Shown piece by piece: positions 1-8,738 of a stretch of 64,000 nt of DNA. This stretch comes from Chryseomicrobium excrementi (lineage in GTDB: Bacteria > Bacillota > Bacilli > Bacillales_A > Planococcaceae). Below the pieces are notes generated by a model. That model was not told the DNA's origin. It searched no databases and saw nothing but the letters and a program-made list of their open reading frames with translations. Within the stretch, counting starts at the first letter, position 1. Each line of letters begins with the position of its first letter. Where the stretch lies: the NCBI RefSeq assembly GCF_002798305.1, contig NZ_PCGR01000002.1:606034-670033 (forward strand), in the 5' to 3' direction. The position numbers and the translations under genes were made by a program.

Positions 1-350
1 AAGCTTCGAAGTTGTCCGGTATCAAAACAGGACGCATCAAGATTTACGTGTACGCATTAACAGGTTTCTTATCCGCACTTGCCGCTTTGATTTTAACGTC
101 TCGCCTGAATTCGGCACAGCCGACAGCAGGGCAGATGTTTGAACTCGACGCAATCGCAGCAGTAGTTCTTGGTGGTACAAGTTTGACGGGCGGTCGTGGT
201 TGGATCGTCGGGACGTTGATTGGGGCACTTATTATTGGAGTCTTGAACAACGGGTTAAATCTTATTGGGGTTTCGTCCTTTTTCCAGCAAGTTGTCAAAG
301 GGCTTGTTATATTATTCGCGGTCCTTATCGACCGTAAAAAATTAATCTAA
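1..350 (+). CDS. rbsC: Ribose-type ABC transporter permease, C-terminal part
   Basis: Partial gene: the reading frame is open from base 3 to the TAA at 348-350, so the start lies upstream of the window. The roughly 115 visible residues contain the RbsC-type stretch LSGIKTGR, a hydrophobic segment, then DAIAAVVLGGTSLTGGRG, the conserved loop of the sugar permease family BPD_transp_2, and two further membrane segments ending in DRKKLI. The family forms the inner-membrane channel for ribose or a related sugar, working with RbsB, RbsA and RbsD. rbsB follows after 14 bases, so the two are co-transcribed. The TTG at 12 is an internal Leu codon, not a start. Ribose as substrate is by homology only. 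Confidence 0.9.
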   Translation, partial: ASKLSGIKTGRIKIYVYALTGFLSALAALILTSRLNSAQPTAGQMFELDAIAAVVLGGTSLTGGRGWIVGTLIGALIIGVLNNGLNLIGVSSFFQQVVKGLVILFAVLIDRKKLI

Positions 351-364
351 GGGGAGAGAGTCAC

Positions 365-1294
365 ATGAAAAAACTTTGGTTCTTAGTTAGTCTTGCAGCC
401 GTATTGTTCTTAGCCGCTTGTTCTTTAGATTCACCAACATCAAACGAGTCAAAAGGAACAGGTTCTGAAGGGTCTTCTGAAGAAACTCCAACAATCGGGT
501 TCTCTGTTTCTACATTAAACAACCCATTCTTCGTTACATTGACAGACGGAGCAAAAGCGAAAGCTGAAGAGCTTGGCGCTGAACTTACAGTAGTTGACGC
601 ACAAGACGATGCAGCAAAACAAGCATCTGACGTAGAAGACTTGATTCAACAAGGCGTAGATTTCATTTTGATCAACCCAGTTGACTCTGCAGCAGTAGCG
701 GCAGCAGTTGAGTCTGCAAATGCAGCTGACATCCCAGTTATCACATTAGACCGTTCTGCAGAAGGCGGCGAAGTGGTTGCACACGTTGCTTCTGATAACG
801 TTGCTGGTGGGAAGATGGCAGGCGAATACTTAGTATCTCTTATCGGTGAAGGCGCACAAGTAGCTGAGCTTGAGGGAGTACCAGGTTCATCGGCAGCACG
901 TGAGCGTGGCGAAGGTTTTAACTCTGTAGCGGCAGATCAGTTAGATGTTGTAGCGAAACAAACAGCTAACTTCAACCGTGCAGAAGGCCTTTCTGTAATG
1001 GAGAACATTCTTCAATCAAACCCAGATATCAAAGGTGTATTTGCTCACAATGATGAAATGGCTCTAGGAGCTCTTGAAGCAATCGAAGCAGCTGGCAAAG
1101 ACATCGTTGTAGTCGGGTTCGATGCAACGGATGACGCAGTAGCTTCTGTTGAAGACGGTCGCTTAGCAGGAACGATCGCACAGCAACCAGCGATGATTGG
1201 TGAAATCGGTATCGAGACGGCAATGAAAGTTCTTGCTGGCGAGGAAGTCGAAGCGAATATCCCGGTTGAGCTAGAGTTAGTCGGACAAGAATAA
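365..1294 (+). CDS. rbsB: Ribose-type substrate-binding lipoprotein
   Basis: 309 residues. The N-terminus is a lipoprotein signal peptide with lipobox LAAC at residues 16-19, so the mature protein is lipid-anchored at Cys19 on the outer face of the membrane. A Ser/Gly/Glu-rich linker follows, then a periplasmic-binding-protein type I fold of the RbsB family: IGFSVSTLNNPFF, DAQDDAAKQ, LINPVDSAAV, VITLDRSA and VGFDATDDA are the family's sugar-contact and hinge segments. A GGGGAGAG ribosome site lies just before the ATG. It delivers ribose or a similar pentose to the permease encoded immediately upstream. The operon ends in the hairpin terminator just downstream. Confidence 0.92.
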   Translation: MKKLWFLVSLAAVLFLAACSLDSPTSNESKGTGSEGSSEETPTIGFSVSTLNNPFFVTLTDGAKAKAEELGAELTVVDAQDDAAKQASDVEDLIQQGVDFILINPVDSAAVAAAVESANAADIPVITLDRSAEGGEVVAHVASDNVAGGKMAGEYLVSLIGEGAQVAELEGVPGSSAARERGEGFNSVAADQLDVVAKQTANFNRAEGLSVMENILQSNPDIKGVFAHNDEMALGALEAIEAAGKDIVVVGFDATDDAVASVEDGRLAGTIAQQPAMIGEIGIETAMKVLAGEEVEANIPVELELVGQE

Positions 1295-1304
1295 GCATTA
1301 GTTT

Positions 1305-1346
1305 GAAGAAGCGCTTGCTGCGGCAGGCGCTTCTTTGTGGTTTTTT
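1305..1346 (+). terminator. Rho-independent terminator of rbs operon
   Basis: A long hairpin: AAGAAGCGCTTGC pairs with GCAGGCGCTTCTT around a TGCG loop, with one G-T wobble. A T6 run follows shortly after (1341-1346). It begins 10 bases after the rbsB stop. Confidence 0.9.
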
Positions 1347-1360
1347 GGAGAAATTGTTTT

Positions 1361-1423
1361 GAATCGTGCCAGTAGACGAGGCTATCGTGCCACGAAGTGG
1401 ACGAATCGTGCCAGTATGAGAAT
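1361..1423. repeat. Three phased copies of a 21-bp intergenic repeat (core ATCGTGCC)
   Basis: The core ATCGTGCC begins at 1363, 1384 and 1405, exactly 21 bases apart. Copies 1 and 3 share GAATCGTGCCAGTA; copy 2 is GCTATCGTGCCACG. The same core occurs singly at 11306 and 41968. The period is a multiple of three, so an antisense reading gives a 7-residue peptide repeat (TGTI...RGTI...TGTI), but there is no start site or gene context for it. Function is unknown. Confidence 0.75.
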
Positions 1424-1738
1424 CAACAGACTGATCTCTAGCCAAAAGTACACACTCCTAGAAACATTTTCTCTGGCTTGGACGTTCTACTAAATACAAT
1501 TCCATTCAGTTCCGAACAGCTAAATCAGATGAAGTTGTGTCGAATTTATGAATTTAGGTTCAAACAGTTTTCAAGATATCAAGGCTGTGATTGTCAAGTT
1601 CGCTTGAAAAGACTAGTTTTTCTAGAAGAAAGGAACTAATTTAGGTAATTAAGCATAGTCATTAAAACAGTTTCGTGAATTGTAAAGATGTTGTAAACTA
1701 AATTGATTATGCTTCGAAACGTAAAGTGAGGGAACGAC
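1424..1738. other. Intergenic region upstream of teichoic acid genes
   Basis: About 315 bases, AT-rich, with no convincing coding region. It should carry the promoter for the teichoic acid genes, but I do not find a well-spaced -35/-10 pair that I would defend. A GTGAGGGA ribosome site at the end of the stretch precedes the ATG at 1739. Confidence 0.5.
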
Positions 1739-4111
1739 ATGAGAGTATATACAGCAGATGTAGACGTCATACAAGCCGATGCACGACAGGTGCATTTTTT
1801 CTTCAAGCCGGCTGACGAATCTCATATATTTTTACTAGAAGAGTTGGAATTTCAGCAGGCACATTTCATTTGCGATGTGGCATTAGCGGATCAAATCCTT
1901 CTTCATCATCAGCCATCTGCAGATGTACATGTGTATGTCTATGTAAAAAATCAAGAACTTTTGATAACAAAAGAGTGGGACGGGCTATCTCATTTTCATG
2001 ATCAGCCCCATTTCTATTCATTTACGATGACCAATCACCATCATCTTGTGTCTTTGCGTCAAGTGGGATTGACTCGTGTAGTGTTGATCGATCAACAGAA
2101 TACTGTAATCCACCAAATTGACGATGTCGCCACAGGAGAAAAGAGTTTAGTTGAAATCCCTTATGAACTTGGGTTTACGTCAACTTTCTTCCGATTCACC
2201 ACCATTGCAGTCGCACGTTATCAAGACTATCATTTGGTAGCGACGTATGACTTGTTCCGAAAAGTCATTACGATTGAAAAAATTCTCTTTTCAATTGAAC
2301 GATTTAGTGAAACGTTAGTGCTCACCTTAACGTCTAAAAATGAGTTGACGTTAAAGAATATAGAGACGGGCGTAAAAACAGTAGTGAACTTGGCAAGAAT
2401 TCCTAGAAACCAAGGGCGCAAAGTGCTGCTTCTAGACGATGTGAAGTCCGAGAAGAAACGCCATGTACTAGCTATTTTTAAAGAAGATGCGACTCGATTT
2501 TTCATCTATACGAAATCTGACGGTATTTATATAGGAAAGAACAATCCCTTTAAAGTGACTGGACATCAGGTGAACTTGAAAATGGTTTCAGGTTTTCGGA
2601 ATGTCTATTTTGTTGGTCGCTCAACGCATTATGCCTATCAAGCTGCCGGGAAATACGAAACGCTTTATTTAAAAGACGAACAGCATCAGGTGACGACGTT
2701 CAAGCGTCCATTTAAAAATCTTCCGCTACTGAGACGCTACGGCTATTACAAAGTCCCACTTTCTCGGTTGTTTAGAGACGACCAGATCCATACCAATCTG
2801 TTTGTTGGAGACAAGAAGGCGGTTGTTCATAACTTTAAACGACGCTTTGGAGACAAAAAGGCAAAGACTTTGTTGCGCAAAAAAGTTGGGGAGCAGCTTC
2901 TGGTCATTCGCACGACACTCGGTGGTAACTTGACCGTGACGCGCATTCCGTTTGCTCCAGAATATACGCTATGGAACCGTTTGAAGATTTCTGCTGCGTA
3001 TGTCGCTGCCAAGTTCTCGAGGAAGGATGCGCTCCCAACCAACTTGTATTTTGAAAAGAAATCAGAGACGGCTGCCGAGTCCGGATTCCGTGTGTTTGAG
3101 CGCGTAATGGAGCTGGCACCCAAGACTTCTCGCAACTATTTTATTTTGAGTGAAAAGTCACCGGAGTTTTCTAAGTTGAAAGAACGATTTGGCAAAGCCC
3201 TGATTGCGAAATACAGCTTCCGCCATTACTTGGCCATTTTCCAAGCGAACTATTTTATCTCAAGTGAGCTTTCAAACCATGTCTTGAATGACCGGTTGTA
3301 TATAGATCATCTTCGACAGAAGCTAATGGATGTTCCGCTTGTGTTTTTACAACACGGAATCATGTTTGCAAAGCCAGTGGACAACCCGATGGCATTTGGA
3401 TTCCATAAAGATAAGAACTTGTATACCATGTATAAGTCGGTTATCAGTTCGCAATTAGAAGCGAAGGAATTCTATAAAATGGGGTACGTCAAAGAGGACT
3501 TGATCCAAACAGGTCTTGCTACTCTTGACTTTGCAACGTTAGATCCAGGAGCTGACAAGATAGCTTATATGCCTACTTATCGGTATTGGGAAGAGGGCTT
3601 GATTTATAAAGGTGACATTGAGCAGACGACCTATTACAAATCGTTGATTCAAGTGATTCAAGCATTTGAAAAGGCAGGATTGCTTGATCGTTTGTTGCTT
3701 GTTCCGCATAACAAGTTCTCGACGTTCATCAAAGAAAACATGCCGGCTTATGAATCCATTATTTCAGACAACCCATCAGTCGCATTAAAGCAGTCGGTTG
3801 TCTTTATCACAGATTATTCGTCTGCTATCTATGATGCGATTTTCCGAGGGGCCTATCCTATCTTCTATTGGGAAGAAAAAGAGATGCTAATTGAGCAGTA
3901 CAAAGCAATTCCCCCAGTCAATGAAAACAATGCACCGGGTCCTATCGCTTACGACGCAGAGCAGCTTGTAGAGCTCGCAAAGCATGCCATTTCTAGAGAG
4001 TATGAGCTCGAGCAGAACTATAAAGATCGCTATAAGGCTATCAATGCTTTCGATGACCGAAAGAATACAGAGCGGATTCTCGCATTTTTACAGCAAGACA
4101 ACATTTTGTGA
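1739..4111 (+). CDS. TagF-like CDP-glycerol glycerophosphotransferase, large
   Basis: 790 residues. The C-terminal half (about 430-785) is the Glyphos_transf family that transfers glycerol-phosphate from CDP-glycerol to teichoic acid chains at the cytoplasmic membrane face. Visible signatures: VFLQHG near residue 535-540 (family His), LLVPHNKFS (second His region) and ITDYSSAIYDAIF near 690. The N-terminal ~400 residues match nothing I recognise and may serve membrane or acceptor binding. An 84-base gap separates it from tagD. By size and position it may be the chain polymerase (TagF role), but primase versus polymerase cannot be told from sequence alone. Confidence 0.8.
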   Translation: MRVYTADVDVIQADARQVHFFFKPADESHIFLLEELEFQQAHFICDVALADQILLHHQPSADVHVYVYVKNQELLITKEWDGLSHFHDQPHFYSFTMTNHHHLVSLRQVGLTRVVLIDQQNTVIHQIDDVATGEKSLVEIPYELGFTSTFFRFTTIAVARYQDYHLVATYDLFRKVITIEKILFSIERFSETLVLTLTSKNELTLKNIETGVKTVVNLARIPRNQGRKVLLLDDVKSEKKRHVLAIFKEDATRFFIYTKSDGIYIGKNNPFKVTGHQVNLKMVSGFRNVYFVGRSTHYAYQAAGKYETLYLKDEQHQVTTFKRPFKNLPLLRRYGYYKVPLSRLFRDDQIHTNLFVGDKKAVVHNFKRRFGDKKAKTLLRKKVGEQLLVIRTTLGGNLTVTRIPFAPEYTLWNRLKISAAYVAAKFSRKDALPTNLYFEKKSETAAESGFRVFERVMELAPKTSRNYFILSEKSPEFSKLKERFGKALIAKYSFRHYLAIFQANYFISSELSNHVLNDRLYIDHLRQKLMDVPLVFLQHGIMFAKPVDNPMAFGFHKDKNLYTMYKSVISSQLEAKEFYKMGYVKEDLIQTGLATLDFATLDPGADKIAYMPTYRYWEEGLIYKGDIEQTTYYKSLIQVIQAFEKAGLLDRLLLVPHNKFSTFIKENMPAYESIISDNPSVALKQSVVFITDYSSAIYDAIFRGAYPIFYWEEKEMLIEQYKAIPPVNENNAPGPIAYDAEQLVELAKHAISREYELEQNYKDRYKAINAFDDRKNTERILAFLQQDNIL

Positions 4112-4195
4112 GGGACGTTTCAACTGAAATACAAAATGGGTATTTATACTTAATTAGACTAATAGAAAGTTTAGGGAGAAAAGAGGTGAGTCTGG

Positions 4196-4603
4196 TTGGA
4201 GAAAAAAACGGTTCTCACATATGGTACTTATGATTTGTTGCACTGGGGGCATATTCATCTACTTGAACGAGCGAAAGCACTTGGAGATGAATTGATTGTC
4301 GGGTTATCAACTGATGAATTCAATGATGTGAAGAAAAAAGAAGCGTACCATTCGTATGAGCATAGAAAGTATATTTTAGAATCAATCCGTCATGTGGATC
4401 GCGTGATTCCTGAAAAGCATTGGGATCAAAAGATTCAAGACGTGTTGGATTACAATGTCGATATTTTCGTAATGGGAGATGATTGGGAAGGGGCCTTTGA
4501 TTTTTTGAAGGACTACTGCGAAGTCATCTATTTGAAACGCACTACAGGCATTTCAACGACGAAAATTAAGACCGATTTGTATCATCCACCAGCAAAATCA
4601 TGA
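4196..4603 (+). CDS. tagD: Glycerol-3-phosphate cytidylyltransferase
   Basis: 135 residues, close to the B. subtilis TagD length. It makes CDP-glycerol from CTP and sn-glycerol-3-phosphate, the donor for the neighbouring glycerophosphotransferases. Nucleotidyltransferase hallmarks are present: YGTYDLLHWGH with the HxGH motif near residues 14-20, and RTTGISTTKIK near the C-terminus. The start is TTG, chosen because AAGAGGTGAG lies just upstream at the right distance and no better in-frame start exists. Its stop overlaps the next ATG (ATGA), indicating translational coupling. Confidence 0.95.
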   Translation: MEKKTVLTYGTYDLLHWGHIHLLERAKALGDELIVGLSTDEFNDVKKKEAYHSYEHRKYILESIRHVDRVIPEKHWDQKIQDVLDYNVDIFVMGDDWEGAFDFLKDYCEVIYLKRTTGISTTKIKTDLYHPPAKS

Positions 4604-5769
4604 TAGCGGATATCATTAAATCCATTTATCTGTTTTTGTTTCGAATTTCATTTATGTGGATGAATCGCAAACCGCTCCAAAACAAAGTGGTGCTGTTTGT
4701 GACGTTTCCACAAAATTCGTATTATCTGACTGAAGAATTGAAAAAACGTGATCCATCGATGCAAATCGTGCTAGTGTGCAATGAGAGTTCGTATCCGAAA
4801 ATGGCGGAGCTACAAAGCGAGCAGGTCCAACTGCTAGAACTCCACCGTCTCAAACTCTATTTCACACGGATCTATCACTTAGCCACTGCGAAGATTATCA
4901 TCATCGACAACTATTTCCCGTTCCTGGCAGTGACGAACTTTAAAAAAGAAGTGCGCTGCGTTCAAATCTGGCATGCTGCGGGAGCGATTAAAAGCTTTGG
5001 TCTTGAAGCCAACAATACGACGACGCGCACAGCCATCTCTAAACGCAGGTTCCACCGAGTCTACCACCGGTTCGATAAAATCGTTGTGGGCTCTGAAGAA
5101 ATGGCGGACATATTTACCCGGGCTTTTGGAGTGCCGAGTTCTAGCTTTTTGCGTACAGGGATTCCCCGAACGGATTTGTTCTTTGATGAACACAAGAAGC
5201 AGGAGCTTCGGGATAAATTCTACCGGAACTACCCTCACGCAAAAGGAAAGCGCGTGGTTCTTTATGCGCCGACGTTTCGAGACACGGCCTCGCATCACAT
5301 GCCGCTAGACTTTGAACGGCTCACAAGAGTATTGGGACCAGAAGTTTTGGTCCTTGTAAAGTTGCATCCCGTAACGAAGCAAAATCTCGCATTCCCGTCT
5401 GAGGTGAGTGACCAACTTATTCAAATTGACGCTGATGAAGATGTCAATGAGTGGTTGGTTGTAACAGACTTGTTGGTGACGGATTATTCCTCCATTCCAT
5501 TCGAATTCTGCCTTCTCAAGAAACCGATGGTATTTTATGCGTATGATTTGGAGGAATACATCGCGGAGCGAGGCATTTGGGAAAACTATGAAGAGTTTGT
5601 TCCGGGTCCTGTGGTGTTCACACAAGAGCAGTTGGAGGAAGCCATCGTAGCACCAGACTTTGATGTGGACAACCAAAAGGTTCTCGCTTTCTGTGACACA
5701 TGGAACAAGTACTCACAAGGAAAGTCTTCGGAACAGCTAATCGATTATGTAATAAAGAAGGTGACTTAG
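4600..5769 (+). CDS. CDP-glycerol glycerophosphotransferase family protein (TagB-like)
   Basis: 389 residues, the size of TagB-type primases or single-domain glycerophosphotransferases. A hydrophobic N-terminal segment is followed by the Glyphos_transf domain: QIWHAAGAIKSFGLE (family His in WHA), VVLYAPTFRD, VLVKLHPV, and LLVTDYSSIPFEF in the donor-binding region, ending in GPVVFTQEQLEE. The start overlaps the tagD stop by four bases. It likely adds glycerol-phosphate to a lipid-linked linkage unit or growing chain on the inner membrane face. Which acceptor it uses is not decidable here. Confidence 0.85.
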   Translation: MIADIIKSIYLFLFRISFMWMNRKPLQNKVVLFVTFPQNSYYLTEELKKRDPSMQIVLVCNESSYPKMAELQSEQVQLLELHRLKLYFTRIYHLATAKIIIIDNYFPFLAVTNFKKEVRCVQIWHAAGAIKSFGLEANNTTTRTAISKRRFHRVYHRFDKIVVGSEEMADIFTRAFGVPSSSFLRTGIPRTDLFFDEHKKQELRDKFYRNYPHAKGKRVVLYAPTFRDTASHHMPLDFERLTRVLGPEVLVLVKLHPVTKQNLAFPSEVSDQLIQIDADEDVNEWLVVTDLLVTDYSSIPFEFCLLKKPMVFYAYDLEEYIAERGIWENYEEFVPGPVVFTQEQLEEAIVAPDFDVDNQKVLAFCDTWNKYSQGKSSEQLIDYVIKKVT

Positions 5770-6963
5770 ATGCCTGTACGTTTCGCGAAACGGCTTGTCT
5801 CCTATGGCTTTCGTAAACTCTTTCGTCTCTTTGCGAAGTTTCCACGTCAGTCAGAGGTTATTGTATTTGAAAGTTTTCATGGGAAGCAGTACAGCTGCAA
5901 CCCACGAGCTATCTATGAATATATGAAAGAGCAGTACCCAGGATATACATTTTACTGGAGTCTGAACAAAGCGAGTATCCCACTGGTAGCGCATCACAAT
6001 CTTCCTGTGCTCCAGCGGTTTACCTTCAAGTGGATCTACACGATGGCAACGGCAAAGTACTGGGTGATCAACACCCGGATGCCTCGGTGGATGCAAAAGC
6101 CTGAAGGGACTGTATTTCTACAAACTTGGCACGGTACCCCGCTTAAAAAACTCGGGCTGGATATTGAAGATGTCAAGATGCCAGGAACGACGACGGAACT
6201 TTACCGGAAGAACTTCACAGATGAGACGGGGCGTTGGGATTATTTAATTGCTCCGAACAGCTACTCACGTGATATTTTCCGGCAGGCCTTTGCTTTTAAC
6301 GGAAACATGATTGAGTCTGGGTATCCACGCAATGACGTTCTGTATACTCAGAATCAGCCGCCGACTGTGATTTTTTTAAAGAGTCAAATGGGCTTGCCAA
6401 CAGATAAAAAAATCATCTTGTATGCACCGACGTGGCGAGACGATGAGTACATTGAAGTGGGTAAATACTCGTTCCAGTTAAAGCTTGATCTTCAAGCGAT
6501 GAAAGCAGCTCTCGGTGACGATTTTGTTTTGCTGTTACGTATGCATTATTTGATAGCAGACCATATGGATTTGACCGGCTTTGAAGACTTTGCTTACAAT
6601 ATGTCAGGATATGAAGACATTCGTGACTTATACTTGGTATCCGATGTATTGATCACCGATTATTCGTCGGTGTACTTTGATTATGCCAATTTAAAACGAC
6701 CCGTGATTTTCTATACGTATGACTTAGAAAACTACCGTGATTCATTGCGCGGGTTCTATGTGGATATCGAGCGGACGGCTCCAGGGCCACTGGTCACTAC
6801 TACAGAACAAGTGATAGAAGAGCTCCAGTCATTACGAGAGAGAACAGCGTCACACAAAATGGAAGAATTTAATGAGAGATATTGTGCATGGGAAGACGGA
6901 AGAGCGACGGAACGTGTCGTTCAGGAAGTATTCGGTCCACCGTCTCAGTCCGCGCCAATCTGA
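5770..6963 (+). CDS. CDP-glycerol glycerophosphotransferase family protein
   Basis: 397 residues, starting on the base after the previous stop, with GAAGGTGA as ribosome site. Glyphos_transf signatures: FLQTWHGTPLKKLGLD (the classical WHG motif), ILYAPTWRDDEY, LLRMHY, LITDYSSVYFDYANL, and APGPLVTTTEQVIEEL. It is the third member of the family in this operon. A plausible division of labour is primase, polymerase and a modified chain type, but this is inference. It is followed after 13 bases by the exporter genes. Confidence 0.87.
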   Translation: MPVRFAKRLVSYGFRKLFRLFAKFPRQSEVIVFESFHGKQYSCNPRAIYEYMKEQYPGYTFYWSLNKASIPLVAHHNLPVLQRFTFKWIYTMATAKYWVINTRMPRWMQKPEGTVFLQTWHGTPLKKLGLDIEDVKMPGTTTELYRKNFTDETGRWDYLIAPNSYSRDIFRQAFAFNGNMIESGYPRNDVLYTQNQPPTVIFLKSQMGLPTDKKIILYAPTWRDDEYIEVGKYSFQLKLDLQAMKAALGDDFVLLLRMHYLIADHMDLTGFEDFAYNMSGYEDIRDLYLVSDVLITDYSSVYFDYANLKRPVIFYTYDLENYRDSLRGFYVDIERTAPGPLVTTTEQVIEELQSLRERTASHKMEEFNERYCAWEDGRATERVVQEVFGPPSQSAPI

Positions 6964-6976
6964 TAGGGTGAATTGA

Positions 6977-7783
6977 ATGAAGTCATTATGGACCGTCCTG
7001 AAAGAACAATGGGACCACCTCTATTTGATCCAGAGACTGGCTCTGTATGAGGTCAAAATAAATAATAACAACAACTACCTAGGGCTTCTTTGGGAACTCA
7101 TCAATCCAGGCATTCAGTTAGCCATCTACTGGTTTGTATTTGGCTATGCGATTCGTCGAGGAGAGCCTGTTGAAGGGGTACCCTTTTTCCACTGGCTGTT
7201 TGCAGGAATGTTGATTTGGTTCTTTGTATATCCTTCTTTATTACAAGGGTCAAAGTCTATTTATACTCGAATCAAGATGATTGCAAAGATGAGTTTTCCT
7301 ACGAGTGTGATCCCGAGTTATGTGATGGTGTCAAAGCTATACCCACATTTCCTCTTGCTAGCAATTGCTATTGTAATTTTTCAATTTAGTGGGTCACCGA
7401 TCTCGATCTATTACTTACAGCTTCCGTATTTCTTATTTGCTACGGTAGCCCTCGTGTTCGCTATTAACTTGATCACATCTACTCTTGCGACTATTATTCG
7501 GGATGTACAGATGGTCGTACAAGCCGTCTTGCGGATGCTGATTTATGTGTCACCGATTCTGTGGGTGTCGTTTAGTCTCCCTGACTTCGTGCAGACCATC
7601 ATGCGCATCAATCCGTTGTTCTATGTAATTGAAGGCTACCGAGCGGCATTTTTCTATCATGAATGGTATTTCATTGAAAAATGGGAATACACGTTGTATT
7701 TCTGGTTAGTGATATTTGTACTGCTCTGGCTTGGTTCAATGCTGCATATGCGATTTAGAAAACAATTAATCGACTATTTATAA
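6977..7783 (+). CDS. tagG: Teichoic acid ABC exporter, permease
   Basis: 268 residues of the ABC-2 polysaccharide exporter family with about six hydrophobic segments (near 30-60, 65-90, 110-135, 140-170, 175-200, 235-260). The N-terminal NNYLGLLWELINPGIQLAIY is the typical amphipathic entry motif of TagG/RfbA-type permeases. It moves lipid-linked wall teichoic acid across the membrane with TagH, encoded 16 bases downstream. Size and placement agree with TagG. Confidence 0.93.
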   Translation: MKSLWTVLKEQWDHLYLIQRLALYEVKINNNNNYLGLLWELINPGIQLAIYWFVFGYAIRRGEPVEGVPFFHWLFAGMLIWFFVYPSLLQGSKSIYTRIKMIAKMSFPTSVIPSYVMVSKLYPHFLLLAIAIVIFQFSGSPISIYYLQLPYFLFATVALVFAINLITSTLATIIRDVQMVVQAVLRMLIYVSPILWVSFSLPDFVQTIMRINPLFYVIEGYRAAFFYHEWYFIEKWEYTLYFWLVIFVLLWLGSMLHMRFRKQLIDYL

Positions 7784-7799
7784 AACTGGGTGTGAAATC

Positions 7800-8609
7800 A
7801 TGGAAGTATCCGTACGCGTAGAAGATGTCGTCAAACGTTATAAACTCTATCAGAACCCGTCAGAGAAACTGCTCGACTTGCTGCTACCGAAAAGCTACGG
7901 AGAAGCATTCTATGCACTCCGAGGAGTTTCGTTCGAAGCACTAAAAGGTGACGTCATAGGCTTTATCGGAGTTAACGGCTCTGGGAAATCCACATTATCT
8001 AATATCATTGCAGGAATCATTCCTCCTACAATGGGAGCCGTTGAAGTGGAAGGGAAGTCTGCATTGATTGCCGTCCAATCTGGCCTTAACAATGCCTTAA
8101 CGGGTCGTGAGAATATAGAGTTAAAATGCTTGATGCTAGGTTTTGATAAGCAACAGATTCAGCAACTGGAACCGGAAATCATTGAGTTTGCCGATCTTGG
8201 GAAGTTCATTGATCAGCCTGTTAAAAGCTACTCTAGTGGGATGAAATCTCGTCTTGGATTCGCCATCTCTGTGATGATCGATCCTGACGTATTGATCATT
8301 GATGAGGCCTTATCGGTAGGGGATAAAGCGTTTGCTCAAAAATGTTTGAACAAGATGAACGAGTTCAAAGAAAAAGGCAAAACGATTTTCTTTGTCAGCC
8401 ATTCCGTGGGACAGATGAAAGAATTCTGTGAAAAAGCGCTCTGGCTGGAATTCGGTGAAGTGAAAGAGTATGGTCCGATTGAAGAGGTCATGCCGAAGTA
8501 TGAGGCTTTTTTAGAAGACTACAAATCGATGTCTAAAAAAGAGCAAAAAGCGTTCCGAGATCGTGGAGCAAAACTACAAGAAAATTATGGTAAAATAGAG
8601 ATTTCATAA
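7800..8609 (+). CDS. tagH: Teichoic acid ABC exporter, ATPase
   Basis: 269 residues with Walker A GVNGSGKST near 57-65, signature motif YSSGMKSRLGF, Walker B VLIIDEAL and the switch His in FFVSHS. It energises TagG. It is about half the length of B. subtilis TagH: the long extra-cytoplasmic C-terminal part of that protein is absent, and the sequence ends shortly after the ATPase domain in a Lys/Glu-rich tail. It is the last gene of the teichoic operon, directly before a terminator. Confidence 0.93.
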   Translation: MEVSVRVEDVVKRYKLYQNPSEKLLDLLLPKSYGEAFYALRGVSFEALKGDVIGFIGVNGSGKSTLSNIIAGIIPPTMGAVEVEGKSALIAVQSGLNNALTGRENIELKCLMLGFDKQQIQQLEPEIIEFADLGKFIDQPVKSYSSGMKSRLGFAISVMIDPDVLIIDEALSVGDKAFAQKCLNKMNEFKEKGKTIFFVSHSVGQMKEFCEKALWLEFGEVKEYGPIEEVMPKYEAFLEDYKSMSKKEQKAFRDRGAKLQENYGKIEIS

Positions 8610-8613
8610 AGTG

Positions 8614-8653
8614 AAACCGCTTCTGGTAAACAAAGGAAGCGGTTTTTATTTTT
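8614..8653 (+). terminator. Terminator of teichoic acid operon
   Basis: AAACCGCTTC and GAAGCGGTTT form a 10-bp stem around a 12-base loop, followed by a T-rich tail, five bases after the tagH stop. Confidence 0.9.
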
Positions 8654-8676
8654 GCTGAAAAATTTTAAAATCGTGG

Positions 8677-8703
8677 TAAACTATTTAAAGAATTGTCCGA
8701 TAA
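8677..8703 (+). promoter_or_regulatory. SigD (sigma-28) promoter of HD-GYP gene
   Basis: TAAA (8677-8680), 16-base spacer, CCGATAA (8697-8703). It matches the flagellar sigma-28 consensus of Bacillus and has the same spacing as three other sites in this window. Confidence 0.8.
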
Positions 8704-8738
8704 CTTCTATGAATCAGTCTATCTTAGACAAGGAGCGT

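Noticed and set aside
1361-1423. Possible CRISPR array
   Set aside because: The conserved core is only about 8-12 bases within a 21-base period; there are no 25-40-base repeats with unique spacers and no cas genes.
1029-1445. Minus-strand open frame of 138 codons over the rbsB end and the 21-bp repeats
   Set aside because: It runs antisense to rbsB and through the terminator; the peptide repeats only reflect the 21-base DNA period. No ribosome site or homology.
8652-8738. N-terminal extension of the HD-GYP protein from TTG 8652
   Set aside because: It would begin inside the tagH terminator and upstream of the SigD promoter; AAGGAG at 8730 marks the true start region.
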